From NCBI GenBank assembly GCA_937858255.1, contig CALLZQ010000002.1:1-12319 (forward strand): a DNA stretch of 12,319 nt, read 5' to 3'. The DNA comes from an uncultured Tabrizicola sp. GTDB taxonomy: Bacteria; Pseudomonadota; Alphaproteobacteria; Rhodobacterales; Rhodobacteraceae. Below the pieces are notes generated by a model. The model made no database searches and was not told the DNA's origin. It saw only the letters and a list, made by a program, of their open reading frames with translations. The stretch's first letter is position 1. Every line of letters begins with the position of its first letter. The translations under genes were made by a program, and so were the position numbers. Positions 1 through 5,872 of the stretch are shown here, one piece after another.

Positions 1-38
1 GCCGGTTGGCCGCCGCCGACCCCGCCGATCTGTTCTGA
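1..38 (+). CDS. 3' end of a probable DevC/FtsX-type ABC transporter permease (partial)
   Basis: Only the last eleven codons are present. They read RLAAADPADLF in the frame starting at base 3 and end in TGA at 36-38. A tail of the form 'A-x-DPA-D/E-LF' is typical of the C-termini of FtsX-like and DevC permeases (family knowledge). The next gene is a DevA-type ATPase, and the usual order is devB-devC-devA. The stop codon lies inside the GAGG Shine-Dalgarno region of the next gene, so the two are almost certainly co-transcribed. The identification rests on a very short tail plus context. Confidence 0.55.
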   Translation, partial: RLAAADPADLF

Positions 39-45
39 GGCCGCC

Positions 46-753
46 ATGCCCGATCCCTTTCCCCTGCAAGCCGCCGGGCTGAACCACTGGTTCGGCGCGG
101 GCGAGGCGCGCAAACAGGCCTTGTTCGACATTTCCCTGCGGCTGCCTCGCGGCAGTTTTACCGTGCTGGTCGGACCTTCGGGATCGGGAAAGACCACACT
201 CCTGACCCTGCTCGGCTGCCTGAGAGAGGTGCAGGACGGATCGGCGAGTCTGCTCGGCCATGAATTGCGCGGGGCCAGCGAGGGTCAGTTGATCCGCCTT
301 CGGCGACGCCTTGGTTTCATCTTTCAGGCCCATAATCTGCATGAAAGCCTGACCGCGCTGCAAAATGTCAGGATGGGACTAGAGGTGCATGGCCGGCAGG
401 ATGAAGATCTGGCCAACCGCGCCGCGGCACATGTGCTGGGGCTGGTCGGCCTGTCCGAACGCCTGCATTACCGGCCGGCGAACCTGTCGGGAGGACAAAA
501 GCAGCGGGTTGCCATTGCGCGGGCGCTGGTCGGAAATCCCGACATCATCATGGCAGATGAGCCGACCGCCGCACTCGACCGTGACAGCAGCGCCGGCGTG
601 GTGGAAATCCTGCGCCGTCTGGGCACCGAGCGCGGCACCACCACGCTGATGGTCACCCATGACAACCGCATTCTCGACCGTGCCGACCGGATCCTGACGC
701 TCGAAGACGGGCGGATCGTCGCGGATGATCTGCGTGGCGCCGCTGCCCCTTAG
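46..753 (+). CDS. devA: ABC transporter ATP-binding protein, DevA family
   Basis: This is a 235-residue cytoplasmic ATPase that would energise an FtsX-like exporter. All ABC motifs are present and intact: Walker A GPSGSGKTT (43-51), Q-loop FQAHNLH (Q94), signature LSGGQ (147-151), Walker B IIMADEP (167-173), D-loop ALD and switch histidine H205. The segments LNHWFGAGEARKQ near the N-terminus and GFIFQAHNLHESLTALQNV (90-108) are characteristic of DevA, which works with a DevB adaptor and a DevC permease. In cyanobacteria this family exports heterocyst glycolipid; in proteobacteria the substrate is generally unknown. The start is set by GAGG at 37-40, five bases before ATG. The stop overlaps that of the convergent pit gene. 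The ATPase role is very sure, the DevA subfamily is likely, and the substrate is not predictable. Confidence 0.93.
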   Translation: MPDPFPLQAAGLNHWFGAGEARKQALFDISLRLPRGSFTVLVGPSGSGKTTLLTLLGCLREVQDGSASLLGHELRGASEGQLIRLRRRLGFIFQAHNLHESLTALQNVRMGLEVHGRQDEDLANRAAAHVLGLVGLSERLHYRPANLSGGQKQRVAIARALVGNPDIIMADEPTAALDRDSSAGVVEILRRLGTERGTTTLMVTHDNRILDRADRILTLEDGRIVADDLRGAAAP

Positions 754-2228
754 CCGATCATCCGCAAGAAAACGAAGACCAAGGCCGACAGCACCGCCGT
801 CAGGGGTACGGTAATCACCCAGGCCGCCGCGATGGTCAGGAAATGCGAGCGGCGAACCAGTTTGCGCCGCTTGCGTTCATCCGCCGCGACGGGTTTGCCC
901 TTTTCGATCCCCAACAGGCGCAGCCGTCGCTCGGCATGCCATTCACGATAAAACCCGACGCCAAAAACGCCCCCGACCGCGATATGGGTCGAACTGACAG
1001 GCAGACCCAGCCATGAGGCTACGATCACCGTGATCGCCGCCGACAGCGCCACGCAATAGGCCCGCATCGGGTTCAGTTTGGTGATTTCCGACCCGACCAT
1101 GCGGATCAGCTTTGGCCCGAACAGCACCAGACCGAAAGAGATGCCCGCCGCGCCGATCACCATCACCCAGAGCGGGATGCTGACCTTGGCCTCGGTCGCA
1201 TTGTCCTGAACCGCATGAACGATCGCCGCAAGCGGACCGACCGCATTGGCCACATCATTGGCCCCATGGGCAAAGGACAGCAGCGCCGCCGAGATCACCA
1301 GCGGCAGACCGAACAGCTTTTTCAGCGATTTCTTACGGTTCTCAAGCCCCTCGGACTGCCGCCTTACCACGGGGCGCGACAAGAGGATGGTCGCAATCCC
1401 GATCACAAGGCCAATGACGACCGCCTGCCCCAAGCTGATCTCGATCAGCTTTTTCAGCCCCTTGACCGCCAGATAGGCGGCAAAGGCACCGGCCATGATG
1501 CCGATCAGTACCGGCACCCAGCGCCGCGCGGCGGCGATCTTGTCAGGCACGTCATTGATGAACGCCTTGATAAAGGCCAGGAACAGCGCCGCGATCAGCC
1601 CGCCCAGAACCGGCGAGATCACCCAACTGGCTGCGATCTGCCCCATCTTTGGCCAGGCGACGGCCGAAAAGCCCGCCGCCGCGATGCCCGCGCCCATCCC
1701 CCCGCCAACGATGGAATGCGTGGTCGATACCGGCGCACCCAGCCAGGTTGCCAGGTTCAGCCACAGCGCCGCCGCGATCAGCGCCGCCATCATCGCCCAG
1801 ACAAAGATACGCGGCTCGGCCACCGCTTCGGGCGCAACGATCCCGCCAGAGATGGTCGAGACCACATCGCCCCCCGCGATCAGCGCGCCAAGAGTCTCGA
1901 AAATGGCGGCGATAATCAAAGCGCCGCCCATGGTCAGGGCATTGGCCCCGACTGCCGGGCCCATGTTATTGGCCACGTCATTGGCACCGATGTTCAGCGC
2001 CATATAGGCCCCGAAGCCAGCTGCCACCACGACAATCATCGTCGATGACGCCCCGCCCGAGAACAGCACCGCCGCCGCCGCACAGATCAGCACAAAGACA
2101 AGGCTGATCGAAACCGCGATCATCGGCTTGTTGATAAAGCCGATGGCCTGCTCCATCTGCGCGATGCGGCCAAGATCCTTGTCCAGCGTCTTCCAACGGT
2201 TGGTCGGGCCTTGGGTCTCTTCGGTCAT
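750..2228 (-). CDS. pit: PiT-family inorganic phosphate transporter
   Basis: This is an integral-membrane low-affinity phosphate symporter of 492 residues from the ATG at 2228. The PiT duplication is plain: GANDVANNMGP (81-91) and PVSTTH (166-171) in the first half, GANDVANAVGP (322-332) and PVSSTH (410-415) in the second. Long hydrophobic segments fill the rest, with a basic cytoplasmic loop (about 285-310) between the halves. The reading frame extends to a GTG at 2255, giving 501 residues. I prefer the ATG because AGG lies 8 nt before it and the extra N-terminus adds nothing recognisable. No PhoU-like DUF47 partner gene is adjacent. Four PHO-box-like half-sites overlap the start, suggesting PhoB control. 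The kinase gene ends 84 bp upstream on the same strand, so read-through from that operon is possible. The stop codon overlaps the devA stop. Confidence 0.95.
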   Translation of the reverse strand: MTEETQGPTNRWKTLDKDLGRIAQMEQAIGFINKPMIAVSISLVFVLICAAAAVLFSGGASSTMIVVVAAGFGAYMALNIGANDVANNMGPAVGANALTMGGALIIAAIFETLGALIAGGDVVSTISGGIVAPEAVAEPRIFVWAMMAALIAAALWLNLATWLGAPVSTTHSIVGGGMGAGIAAAGFSAVAWPKMGQIAASWVISPVLGGLIAALFLAFIKAFINDVPDKIAAARRWVPVLIGIMAGAFAAYLAVKGLKKLIEISLGQAVVIGLVIGIATILLSRPVVRRQSEGLENRKKSLKKLFGLPLVISAALLSFAHGANDVANAVGPLAAIVHAVQDNATEAKVSIPLWVMVIGAAGISFGLVLFGPKLIRMVGSEITKLNPMRAYCVALSAAITVIVASWLGLPVSSTHIAVGGVFGVGFYREWHAERRLRLLGIEKGKPVAADERKRRKLVRRSHFLTIAAAWVITVPLTAVLSALVFVFLRMIG

Positions 2229-2266
2229 GTCATGCGCCTGTCGTGGGGATGTCACAGAGGTGTTAC
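2227..2266 (+). promoter_or_regulatory. Four tandem PHO-box-like half-sites over the pit start
   Basis: Read on the + strand there are four 7-mers at an exact 11-bp period: ATGTCAT (2227-2233), CTGTCGT (2238-2244), ATGTCAC (2249-2255) and GTGTTAC (2260-2266). The 4-bp spacers are GCGC, GGGG and AGAG. The PhoB consensus half-site is CTGTCAT repeated every 11 bp (established knowledge), so the units match at 6, 6, 5 and 4 of 7 positions. The array lies antisense to pit and covers its possible start codons and a candidate -10 region. That arrangement suggests repression rather than activation (inference). Confidence 0.6.
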
Positions 2267-2290
2267 GAGACGCTGACTATCCGTTCACAA
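2262..2290 (-). promoter_or_regulatory. Weak candidate sigma-70 promoter for pit
   Basis: On the - strand, TTGTGA (2290-2285) resembles a -35 box. A 17-bp spacer separates it from CGTAAC (2267-2262), a poor -10 match. The -10 would lie inside the fourth PHO-like half-site. It is supported only by spacing and partial consensus matches. Confidence 0.22.
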
Positions 2291-2312
2291 ACGCTTGGGC
2301 AACCGATTCCGG

Positions 2313-3233
2313 CTAGCCGATTTGTCGCCGTGCCATCATCACGGCGCGCGCGATATGGCTTTTCTGGATCGGGCTGCCCGGATCCAGCCGGCTCGCCGCC
2401 CAGCCAACCGAAGCCAACGTACGTGCGAGCGTAAAGGCATCCACTTCATCCGCCGCAACAGGGGCAATGCTGGCATAGCCCTCGATCAATGCGGATCGCA
2501 GTTCGGGGTAATCCGGCTCATAAAGGTCTTGGGACAGCACCGTGCCAAGATCGTACCAGCGATAACCATATCCGCTATCATCAAAGTCGATCAGCGAAAG
2601 CGAGCCATTGTTCACAAAAACATTTTCGCGCAAGACATCGGCATGGATCAACCCAAAGGGCGAGGCGCTGTCGGCCAGTCTTGCCGCCAGCCAATCGCGC
2701 GCGGCGGACAAGACCGCGCGATCCTCCTCGCCCAGTTGCGGATGATCCCAGAACCGTCCCCAGAGCGGCGCCTCGCCCACCAGATCTGCCTGACCCCAGG
2801 CCGGCCGGGCAAACCAGTCGGGCAGGTGCAACAGATCGGTCGCCTGATGGATACGGGCGACAAGCTGCCCCAGTGCATGATGACGATCGCATTTCTGGCG
2901 CGGGCTACCGGCAAGCGGAATGCCAGCCTCGCCCAGTGGCGAACCCTGAACCCAAGAGACCACGCTGGCGAAACGCCCTGTGGCAAGCCGGCAAAGATAT
3001 TGGCCATCTGCCGCGGCAAGCGGGGTTGGCACGGGCAGACCGGCCTCGGCCAGGGCCTGTGTCCACCAAAGTTCCGAGCGGATGGATATGGCCTCTTGAT
3101 ACCCCACACGGTGCAGGCGCAAGGCGGCAGGCTGCCCGGCGATCTCAACCTTGTGGACCTCATTTTCGCGCAGGCGCAGGGGGCAGATATGCCGGGCGCC
3201 CCAGAGGCTGGCGGCTTCGCTGATCTCTGTCAT
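2313..3233 (-). CDS. APH-fold small-molecule kinase (hydroxylysine-kinase / homoserine-kinase-II-like)
   Basis: This is a 306-residue soluble phosphotransferase of the aminoglycoside-phosphotransferase/choline-kinase fold. The catalytic loop is LIHADVLRENVF, with H197, catalytic D199 and N204. The metal-binding DFD equivalent is LIDFDDSGYG (D216, D218), followed by RWYDLG. The N-terminal lobe carries the ATP-site strands (about 27-40, with VHKVE and ALRLHR). Its ATG overlaps the aminotransferase stop (ATGA, 3233-3230), so the two are translationally coupled. In eukaryotes and many bacteria a kinase of this family (HYKK) acts with, or is fused to, an AGXT2L-type phospho-lyase. It phosphorylates a hydroxyl such as that of 5-hydroxylysine, and the lyase then eliminates the phosphate (family knowledge). 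A role as pathway partner of the next gene is a strong inference; the exact substrate is unknown. Homoserine or antibiotic phosphorylation is less likely given the context. Confidence 0.85.
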   Translation of the reverse strand: MTEISEAASLWGARHICPLRLRENEVHKVEIAGQPAALRLHRVGYQEAISIRSELWWTQALAEAGLPVPTPLAAADGQYLCRLATGRFASVVSWVQGSPLGEAGIPLAGSPRQKCDRHHALGQLVARIHQATDLLHLPDWFARPAWGQADLVGEAPLWGRFWDHPQLGEEDRAVLSAARDWLAARLADSASPFGLIHADVLRENVFVNNGSLSLIDFDDSGYGYRWYDLGTVLSQDLYEPDYPELRSALIEGYASIAPVAADEVDAFTLARTLASVGWAASRLDPGSPIQKSHIARAVMMARRQIG

Positions 3234-4483
3234 CGCGCGTCCAGCGCCGCTTGCAGGGCATCCGCCAGAAGGTCCGCATGTTCCCGGCCAAAGGGCATCG
3301 GCGGTCGCATCTTCAGCGTCGCCCCGCCCCGGCCAATGCGATTGAGCAGGAAGCCACGCGCCACCATATCCTCAACCAGATCGGCCACGAACTCACCCGC
3401 CCCCGCGCCGCCGAATTCCAGCCCGAAGAACAGCCCCGCCGCCCGGGCATCAACGATCCGCCCATGGCGCAAGGCGCGCAACCGCGCCAGCAGATAGGAT
3501 GAGGTATCCGCGGCCCGCTGTTGCAGCCCCTCATCGCGCAACACCTCAAGCGTCGCGAGGCAGGCCGCCGCCGAGACCGGATTGCCGCCAAAAGTGTTGA
3601 AATAGCCAAAGGCCTCGCGGAATGCCGCCATCACATCGGGCCGCGCCAGACAGGCGGCCCGGGGGTGACCGTTCGCCATCGGCTTGCCAATTGCCCCCCC
3701 ATCGGGGGTAAAGCCCAAGCCATCATGCCCCCAGAAATGGCTGCCGACCCGACCAAAACCCGGCTGCACCTCATCACAGAGGATCAGCCCGCCGGCCCGC
3801 CGTACCACCTCGACCGTCGGATCGAGAAACCCTTTGACCGGCGCCAGCAGTCCCTCATTGGCGAATACCGGACACAGCATCAGCCCCGAGAACCCGTGGC
3901 CCGCTGCCTGCAATTCGGCAATCGCCTGCGCCACATTTTCGGCGAAGACCTGCGATTGCGCGGCAAGGCTGCCGCCAAGGGGCGCGACAGTTTCGGGAGC
4001 CGGCACCAGCCGCACATGCGCCGCCCGCCCGCCAATCGGCGGGCGCCGTGTGGAAAGCTGACTGACCGCTGCCGTATTGCCGTGATAGGTGTTGTCAGTC
4101 GCAATGATCCCGGTCTGCCCCGTCACTGCCTGCGCCATCCGCAGCGCCAGATCATTGGCCTCTGACCCGGTGCAGACCATGATTGCCTGCGAGATCCCAT
4201 GGCCCAGCGTTGCGGTCAGCGCCTCAATATAATCCAGCACCAGTTCATGATGGTAACGTGTATGGGTGTTCAGCACCGCCGCCTGACGGCAGATCGCCTC
4301 GACCACTTTGGGGTGGCAATGGCCGACATGGGCCACGTTGTTGTAGCAATCGAGATAGCGCTTGCCATCGGCATCCCAGAGCCAGACCCCCTCGCCCCGC
4401 ACGATATGCACAGGGGTGCGGTAAAAGGTCGGCACATTCGGCCCCATCAGCCGGGCGCGTCGCGCCTCTATCGTCTCGGTCAT
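3230..4483 (-). CDS. Class-III PLP-dependent aminotransferase, AGXT2L/phospho-lyase type
   Basis: This is a 417-residue fold-type I PLP enzyme. The phosphate-binding GSEAN loop is at 106-110, YHG at 133-135, the PLP-ring aspartate in LILCDEVQPGFGRVG (D237), and the Schiff-base lysine in AIGKPMANGHP (K267). The segment YLDCYNNVAHVGHCHP (43-58) followed by VLNTHTRY, together with DEVQxGFGRVGxHFW, is characteristic of the AGXT2L1/AGXT2L2 branch. Members of that branch are ethanolamine-phosphate or 5-phosphohydroxylysine phospho-lyases: they eliminate phosphate and ammonia rather than transaminate. The coupled downstream APH-fold kinase would supply a phosphorylated substrate, which supports lyase over plain transaminase activity. 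The ATG overlaps the arfB stop (ATGA, 4483-4480). Ordinary omega-transaminase activity remains possible. Confidence 0.9.
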   Translation of the reverse strand: MTETIEARRARLMGPNVPTFYRTPVHIVRGEGVWLWDADGKRYLDCYNNVAHVGHCHPKVVEAICRQAAVLNTHTRYHHELVLDYIEALTATLGHGISQAIMVCTGSEANDLALRMAQAVTGQTGIIATDNTYHGNTAAVSQLSTRRPPIGGRAAHVRLVPAPETVAPLGGSLAAQSQVFAENVAQAIAELQAAGHGFSGLMLCPVFANEGLLAPVKGFLDPTVEVVRRAGGLILCDEVQPGFGRVGSHFWGHDGLGFTPDGGAIGKPMANGHPRAACLARPDVMAAFREAFGYFNTFGGNPVSAAACLATLEVLRDEGLQQRAADTSSYLLARLRALRHGRIVDARAAGLFFGLEFGGAGAGEFVADLVEDMVARGFLLNRIGRGGATLKMRPPMPFGREHADLLADALQAALDAR

Positions 4484-4902
4484 TCCTGATCTTCCACCTT
4501 GCCGCGCGCCGATTTCACCTCGCCGCGAATGGTCTTGGCCTTGAGCCGGCGCAACTGACTGCCGTAAGTCGGCTTGGTCGCGATCCGACGCTTGGGCGCC
4601 ACCAGCGCCTGACGGATCATCTCGACCAGCCTCTCTCGCGCAAGCTCGCGGTTGCGGGCCTGACTGCGGGTTTCCTCGGCCCGGATCACAATCGCGCCGT
4701 CATTGGTCCAGCGCCGACCGGCCAGCCGTTTCAGCCGCGCCTTAACGGGCGGGGCCAGATGGGGCGAACGCTCTGCCTCAAACCGTAATTCGACCGCCGT
4801 CTCGACCTTGTTGACGTTCTGCCCCCCCGGCCCTTGTGAGCGCGAGAAAGTTTCGACCAGTTCCCAGTCGGCGATGAAAAGGGCGTCGTTGATCCGCAAC
4901 AT
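4480..4902 (-). CDS. arfB: Alternative ribosome-rescue factor ArfB (YaeJ/ICT1-type peptidyl-tRNA hydrolase)
   Basis: This is a 140-residue protein with a release-factor catalytic domain. The GGQ motif sits in SRSQGPGGQNVNKVETAVEL (GGQ at 26-28). It lacks the codon-recognition domains of RF1/RF2. The C-terminus from about residue 103 is a basic tail (PKRRIATKPTYGSQLRRLKAK and on). In ArfB/ICT1 such a tail enters the empty mRNA channel of stalled ribosomes while GGQ hydrolyses the peptidyl-tRNA (established). Length and layout fit the family. It is the first gene of a three-gene overlapping operon with the aminotransferase and kinase; no functional link to them is apparent. No strong Shine-Dalgarno precedes the ATG. 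A hairpin terminator (4951-4981) lies just upstream, so its promoter must be very close or the gene depends on read-through. Confidence 0.94.
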   Translation of the reverse strand: MLRINDALFIADWELVETFSRSQGPGGQNVNKVETAVELRFEAERSPHLAPPVKARLKRLAGRRWTNDGAIVIRAEETRSQARNRELARERLVEMIRQALVAPKRRIATKPTYGSQLRRLKAKTIRGEVKSARGKVEDQE

Positions 4903-4939
4903 GGCCGCGAGGTTACGCCAAGGCCCCGGCGCGGAAAAG

Positions 4940-4981
4940 GGCTGACAAGAGAAAGGGTCGCCGGTGTGCGGCGACCCTTTC
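4940..4981 (-). terminator. Perfect 13-bp hairpin, probable intrinsic terminator on the - strand
   Basis: The arms are 4951-4963 (GAAAGGGTCGCCG on the + strand) and 4969-4981, perfectly complementary around a 5-nt loop. On the - strand the 3' arm ends in CTTTC and is followed by TCTTGTC, a modest U-rich run. On the + strand no T-run follows, and no + strand gene lies to the left for it to end. It would terminate the transcript running through 5180-4982, just before arfB. Confidence 0.6.
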
Positions 4982-5140
4982 CGAGTTCCAAGGAGATGGG
5001 CCAGTTAGGAAAAAGGCCCAATCAGTGATCTGTTTTTGCTAAGGGGCTGCCCCTAGAAAACATTCCCCCTGACTGTCCCGACACCTCTCTCCAATATCAC
5101 TCTAGACACTGGATCACCTCCTTTCAAAAGATTGCCGATA
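4945..5140 (-). ncRNA. Candidate small structured RNA / leader with extreme Shine-Dalgarno
   Basis: The - strand of the gap between yhhQ and arfB carries, in order: GAAAGGAGGTGATCCAG (5125-5109), an 18-codon ORF, hairpin CTAGGGG/CCCCTTAG (5056-5039), hairpin TGGGCC/GGCCCA (5020-4997) with a pyrimidine-rich loop, and the 13-bp terminator hairpin (4981-4951). This organisation looks like a discrete short transcript. A downstream CUCCUU (4995-4990) could pair with AAGGAG of the Shine-Dalgarno. I do not recognise the element. The ends are guesses. Confidence 0.4.
5053..5109 (-). CDS. 18-codon mini-ORF behind a near-maximal Shine-Dalgarno
   Basis: The ORF starts with GTG at 5109 and ends with TAG at 5053; it would encode MSRVILERGVGTVRGNVF. 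The preceding AGGAGG is 7 nt from GTG. It sits in a 17-nt run complementary to the 16S rRNA 3' tail (CTGGATCACCTCCTTTC, from memory of that conserved sequence). No other gene here has a comparable Shine-Dalgarno. After the TAG, which begins a hairpin stem, the same frame stays open for 15 more codons, to TAA at 5005. It could be a leader peptide, a small protein, or a ribosome-binding decoy with no meaningful product. No family is recognised. Confidence 0.4.
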   Translation of the reverse strand: MSRVILERGVGTVRGNVF

Positions 5141-5149
5141 AGGTCAGCG

Positions 5150-5173
5150 TGACACAGATTTTGTGTCTGTCAA
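5150..5173 (-). promoter_or_regulatory. Consensus -35 box inside an imperfect dyad, candidate promoter/operator
   Basis: TTGACA occurs on the - strand at 5173-5168, directly after the yhhQ stop. It overlaps a 23-bp imperfect palindrome (5150-5172) with outer arms TGACA/TGTCA and inner arms GACACA/TGTGTC. A 17-bp spacer leads to ACGCTG, a poor -10. It could drive the mini-ORF transcript, with the dyad as an operator. Alternatively the dyad forms a hairpin after yhhQ. Confidence 0.3.
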
Positions 5174-5179
5174 ATCTTT

Positions 5180-5800
5180 TTACGCAACCTTTGCCGTAAC
5201 TTTTCCGACAATCATCTTGAACGGCACAAGTGCCACCAAAGCGAGCGCGAGCTTCACCGCCCAGTCCGCAACCGCCAGCGAAACCCAGAGCGGCGCCGCC
5301 GGACCCCAGCCCAACAGCGGCACAATCTCACCCGCCCAGGTCACGTCATTGGATGGCTCCAACGCGGTCAGCGCCGCCGAAAAGGCGATGGTAAAGAACA
5401 ACGCGGTATCGACACTGGACCCGACGAGGGTCGAGACCAGCGGCGCGCGCCACCAGCTCCCCTCGCGGAAACGGTTGAACACCGCCACATCGAGGAGTTG
5501 CGCGGTCAGGAAGGCAAGGCCAGAGCCGATGGCGATGCGCAGGGTGACCAGCGGGCCAAACTCACCCATGATCTGCGTGCCGATCAGCGAGCAGATGATG
5601 CCGGTGACAAAACCCGCCAGCACCACGATGCGGGCCGAACGCGCCCCATAGATACGGTTGGTCAGGTCGGTGACAAGGAAGGCCACCGGATAGGTAAAGG
5701 CACCCCAGGTCAGCCACTGACCAAAAAGGTACTGCACAAGGATGTTTGAGGCCACGACAGTGGCCGCCATGGCAAGAATGCCGGGCAGAAGTTTTTGCAT
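5180..5800 (-). CDS. yhhQ: Queuosine precursor transporter YhhQ (VUT family)
   Basis: This is a 206-residue membrane protein with about six hydrophobic segments. YhhQ landmarks are present: TDLTNRIYG (44-52), DVAVFNRFR (104-112), WWRAPLVST (116-124) and VGSSVDTALFF (126-136). The family (COG1738) imports queuosine precursors such as preQ0/preQ1 for tRNA modification at GUN anticodons (established in E. coli). A preQ1-I riboswitch-like pseudoknot lies 7 nt before its ATG. The element's 3' strand contains the only Shine-Dalgarno-like GGA, which independently supports the function and implies translational feedback by preQ1. It is the last gene before the non-coding stretch leading to arfB. Confidence 0.93.
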   Translation of the reverse strand: MQKLLPGILAMAATVVASNILVQYLFGQWLTWGAFTYPVAFLVTDLTNRIYGARSARIVVLAGFVTGIICSLIGTQIMGEFGPLVTLRIAIGSGLAFLTAQLLDVAVFNRFREGSWWRAPLVSTLVGSSVDTALFFTIAFSAALTALEPSNDVTWAGEIVPLLGWGPAAPLWVSLAVADWAVKLALALVALVPFKMIVGKVTAKVA

Positions 5801-5807
5801 GATACGT

Positions 5808-5839
5808 TCCGTTTTTTATGCAAGGTCGCGGAGACTTGC
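5808..5839 (-). promoter_or_regulatory. preQ1-I riboswitch-like aptamer upstream of yhhQ
   Basis: On the - strand the element reads: P1 5' arm GCAAG (5839-5835), a 10-nt loop UCUCCGCGAC (5834-5825), P1 3' arm CUUGC (5824-5820), then AUAAAAAA (5819-5812) and CGGA (5811-5808). CGGA is the exact complement of UCCG in the loop, giving a 4-bp H-type pseudoknot P2. The layout (5-bp P1, 10-nt loop, A-rich tail, P2) is that of class-I preQ1 aptamers. The U just after P1 and the C just before the P1 3' arm occupy the positions that contact preQ1 in the Thermoanaerobacter tengcongensis structure (from memory). GGA in P2 is the only plausible ribosome site of yhhQ, so ligand should block translation. 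Confidence 0.82.
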
Positions 5840-5872
5840 CCCGGGATGGGGTTCCCCTGACGGGGACGCGCT

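Noticed and set aside
1215..2048. Long + strand open frame opposite pit (277 codons).
   Set aside because: It is a GC-rich antisense shadow of a certain PiT gene, very rich in R, Q, H and D, without a ribosome site or family features.
2295..3497. 400-codon + strand frame across the kinase and aminotransferase genes.
   Set aside because: It is antisense to two well-supported genes, crosses their junction and has no recognisable motif.
5109..5125. Fragment of a 16S rRNA gene on the + strand (CTGGATCACCTCCTTTC).
   Set aside because: The match stops at 17 nt and neither flank resembles rRNA or a spacer. It is better explained as an extended Shine-Dalgarno on the - strand, ahead of a GTG start.
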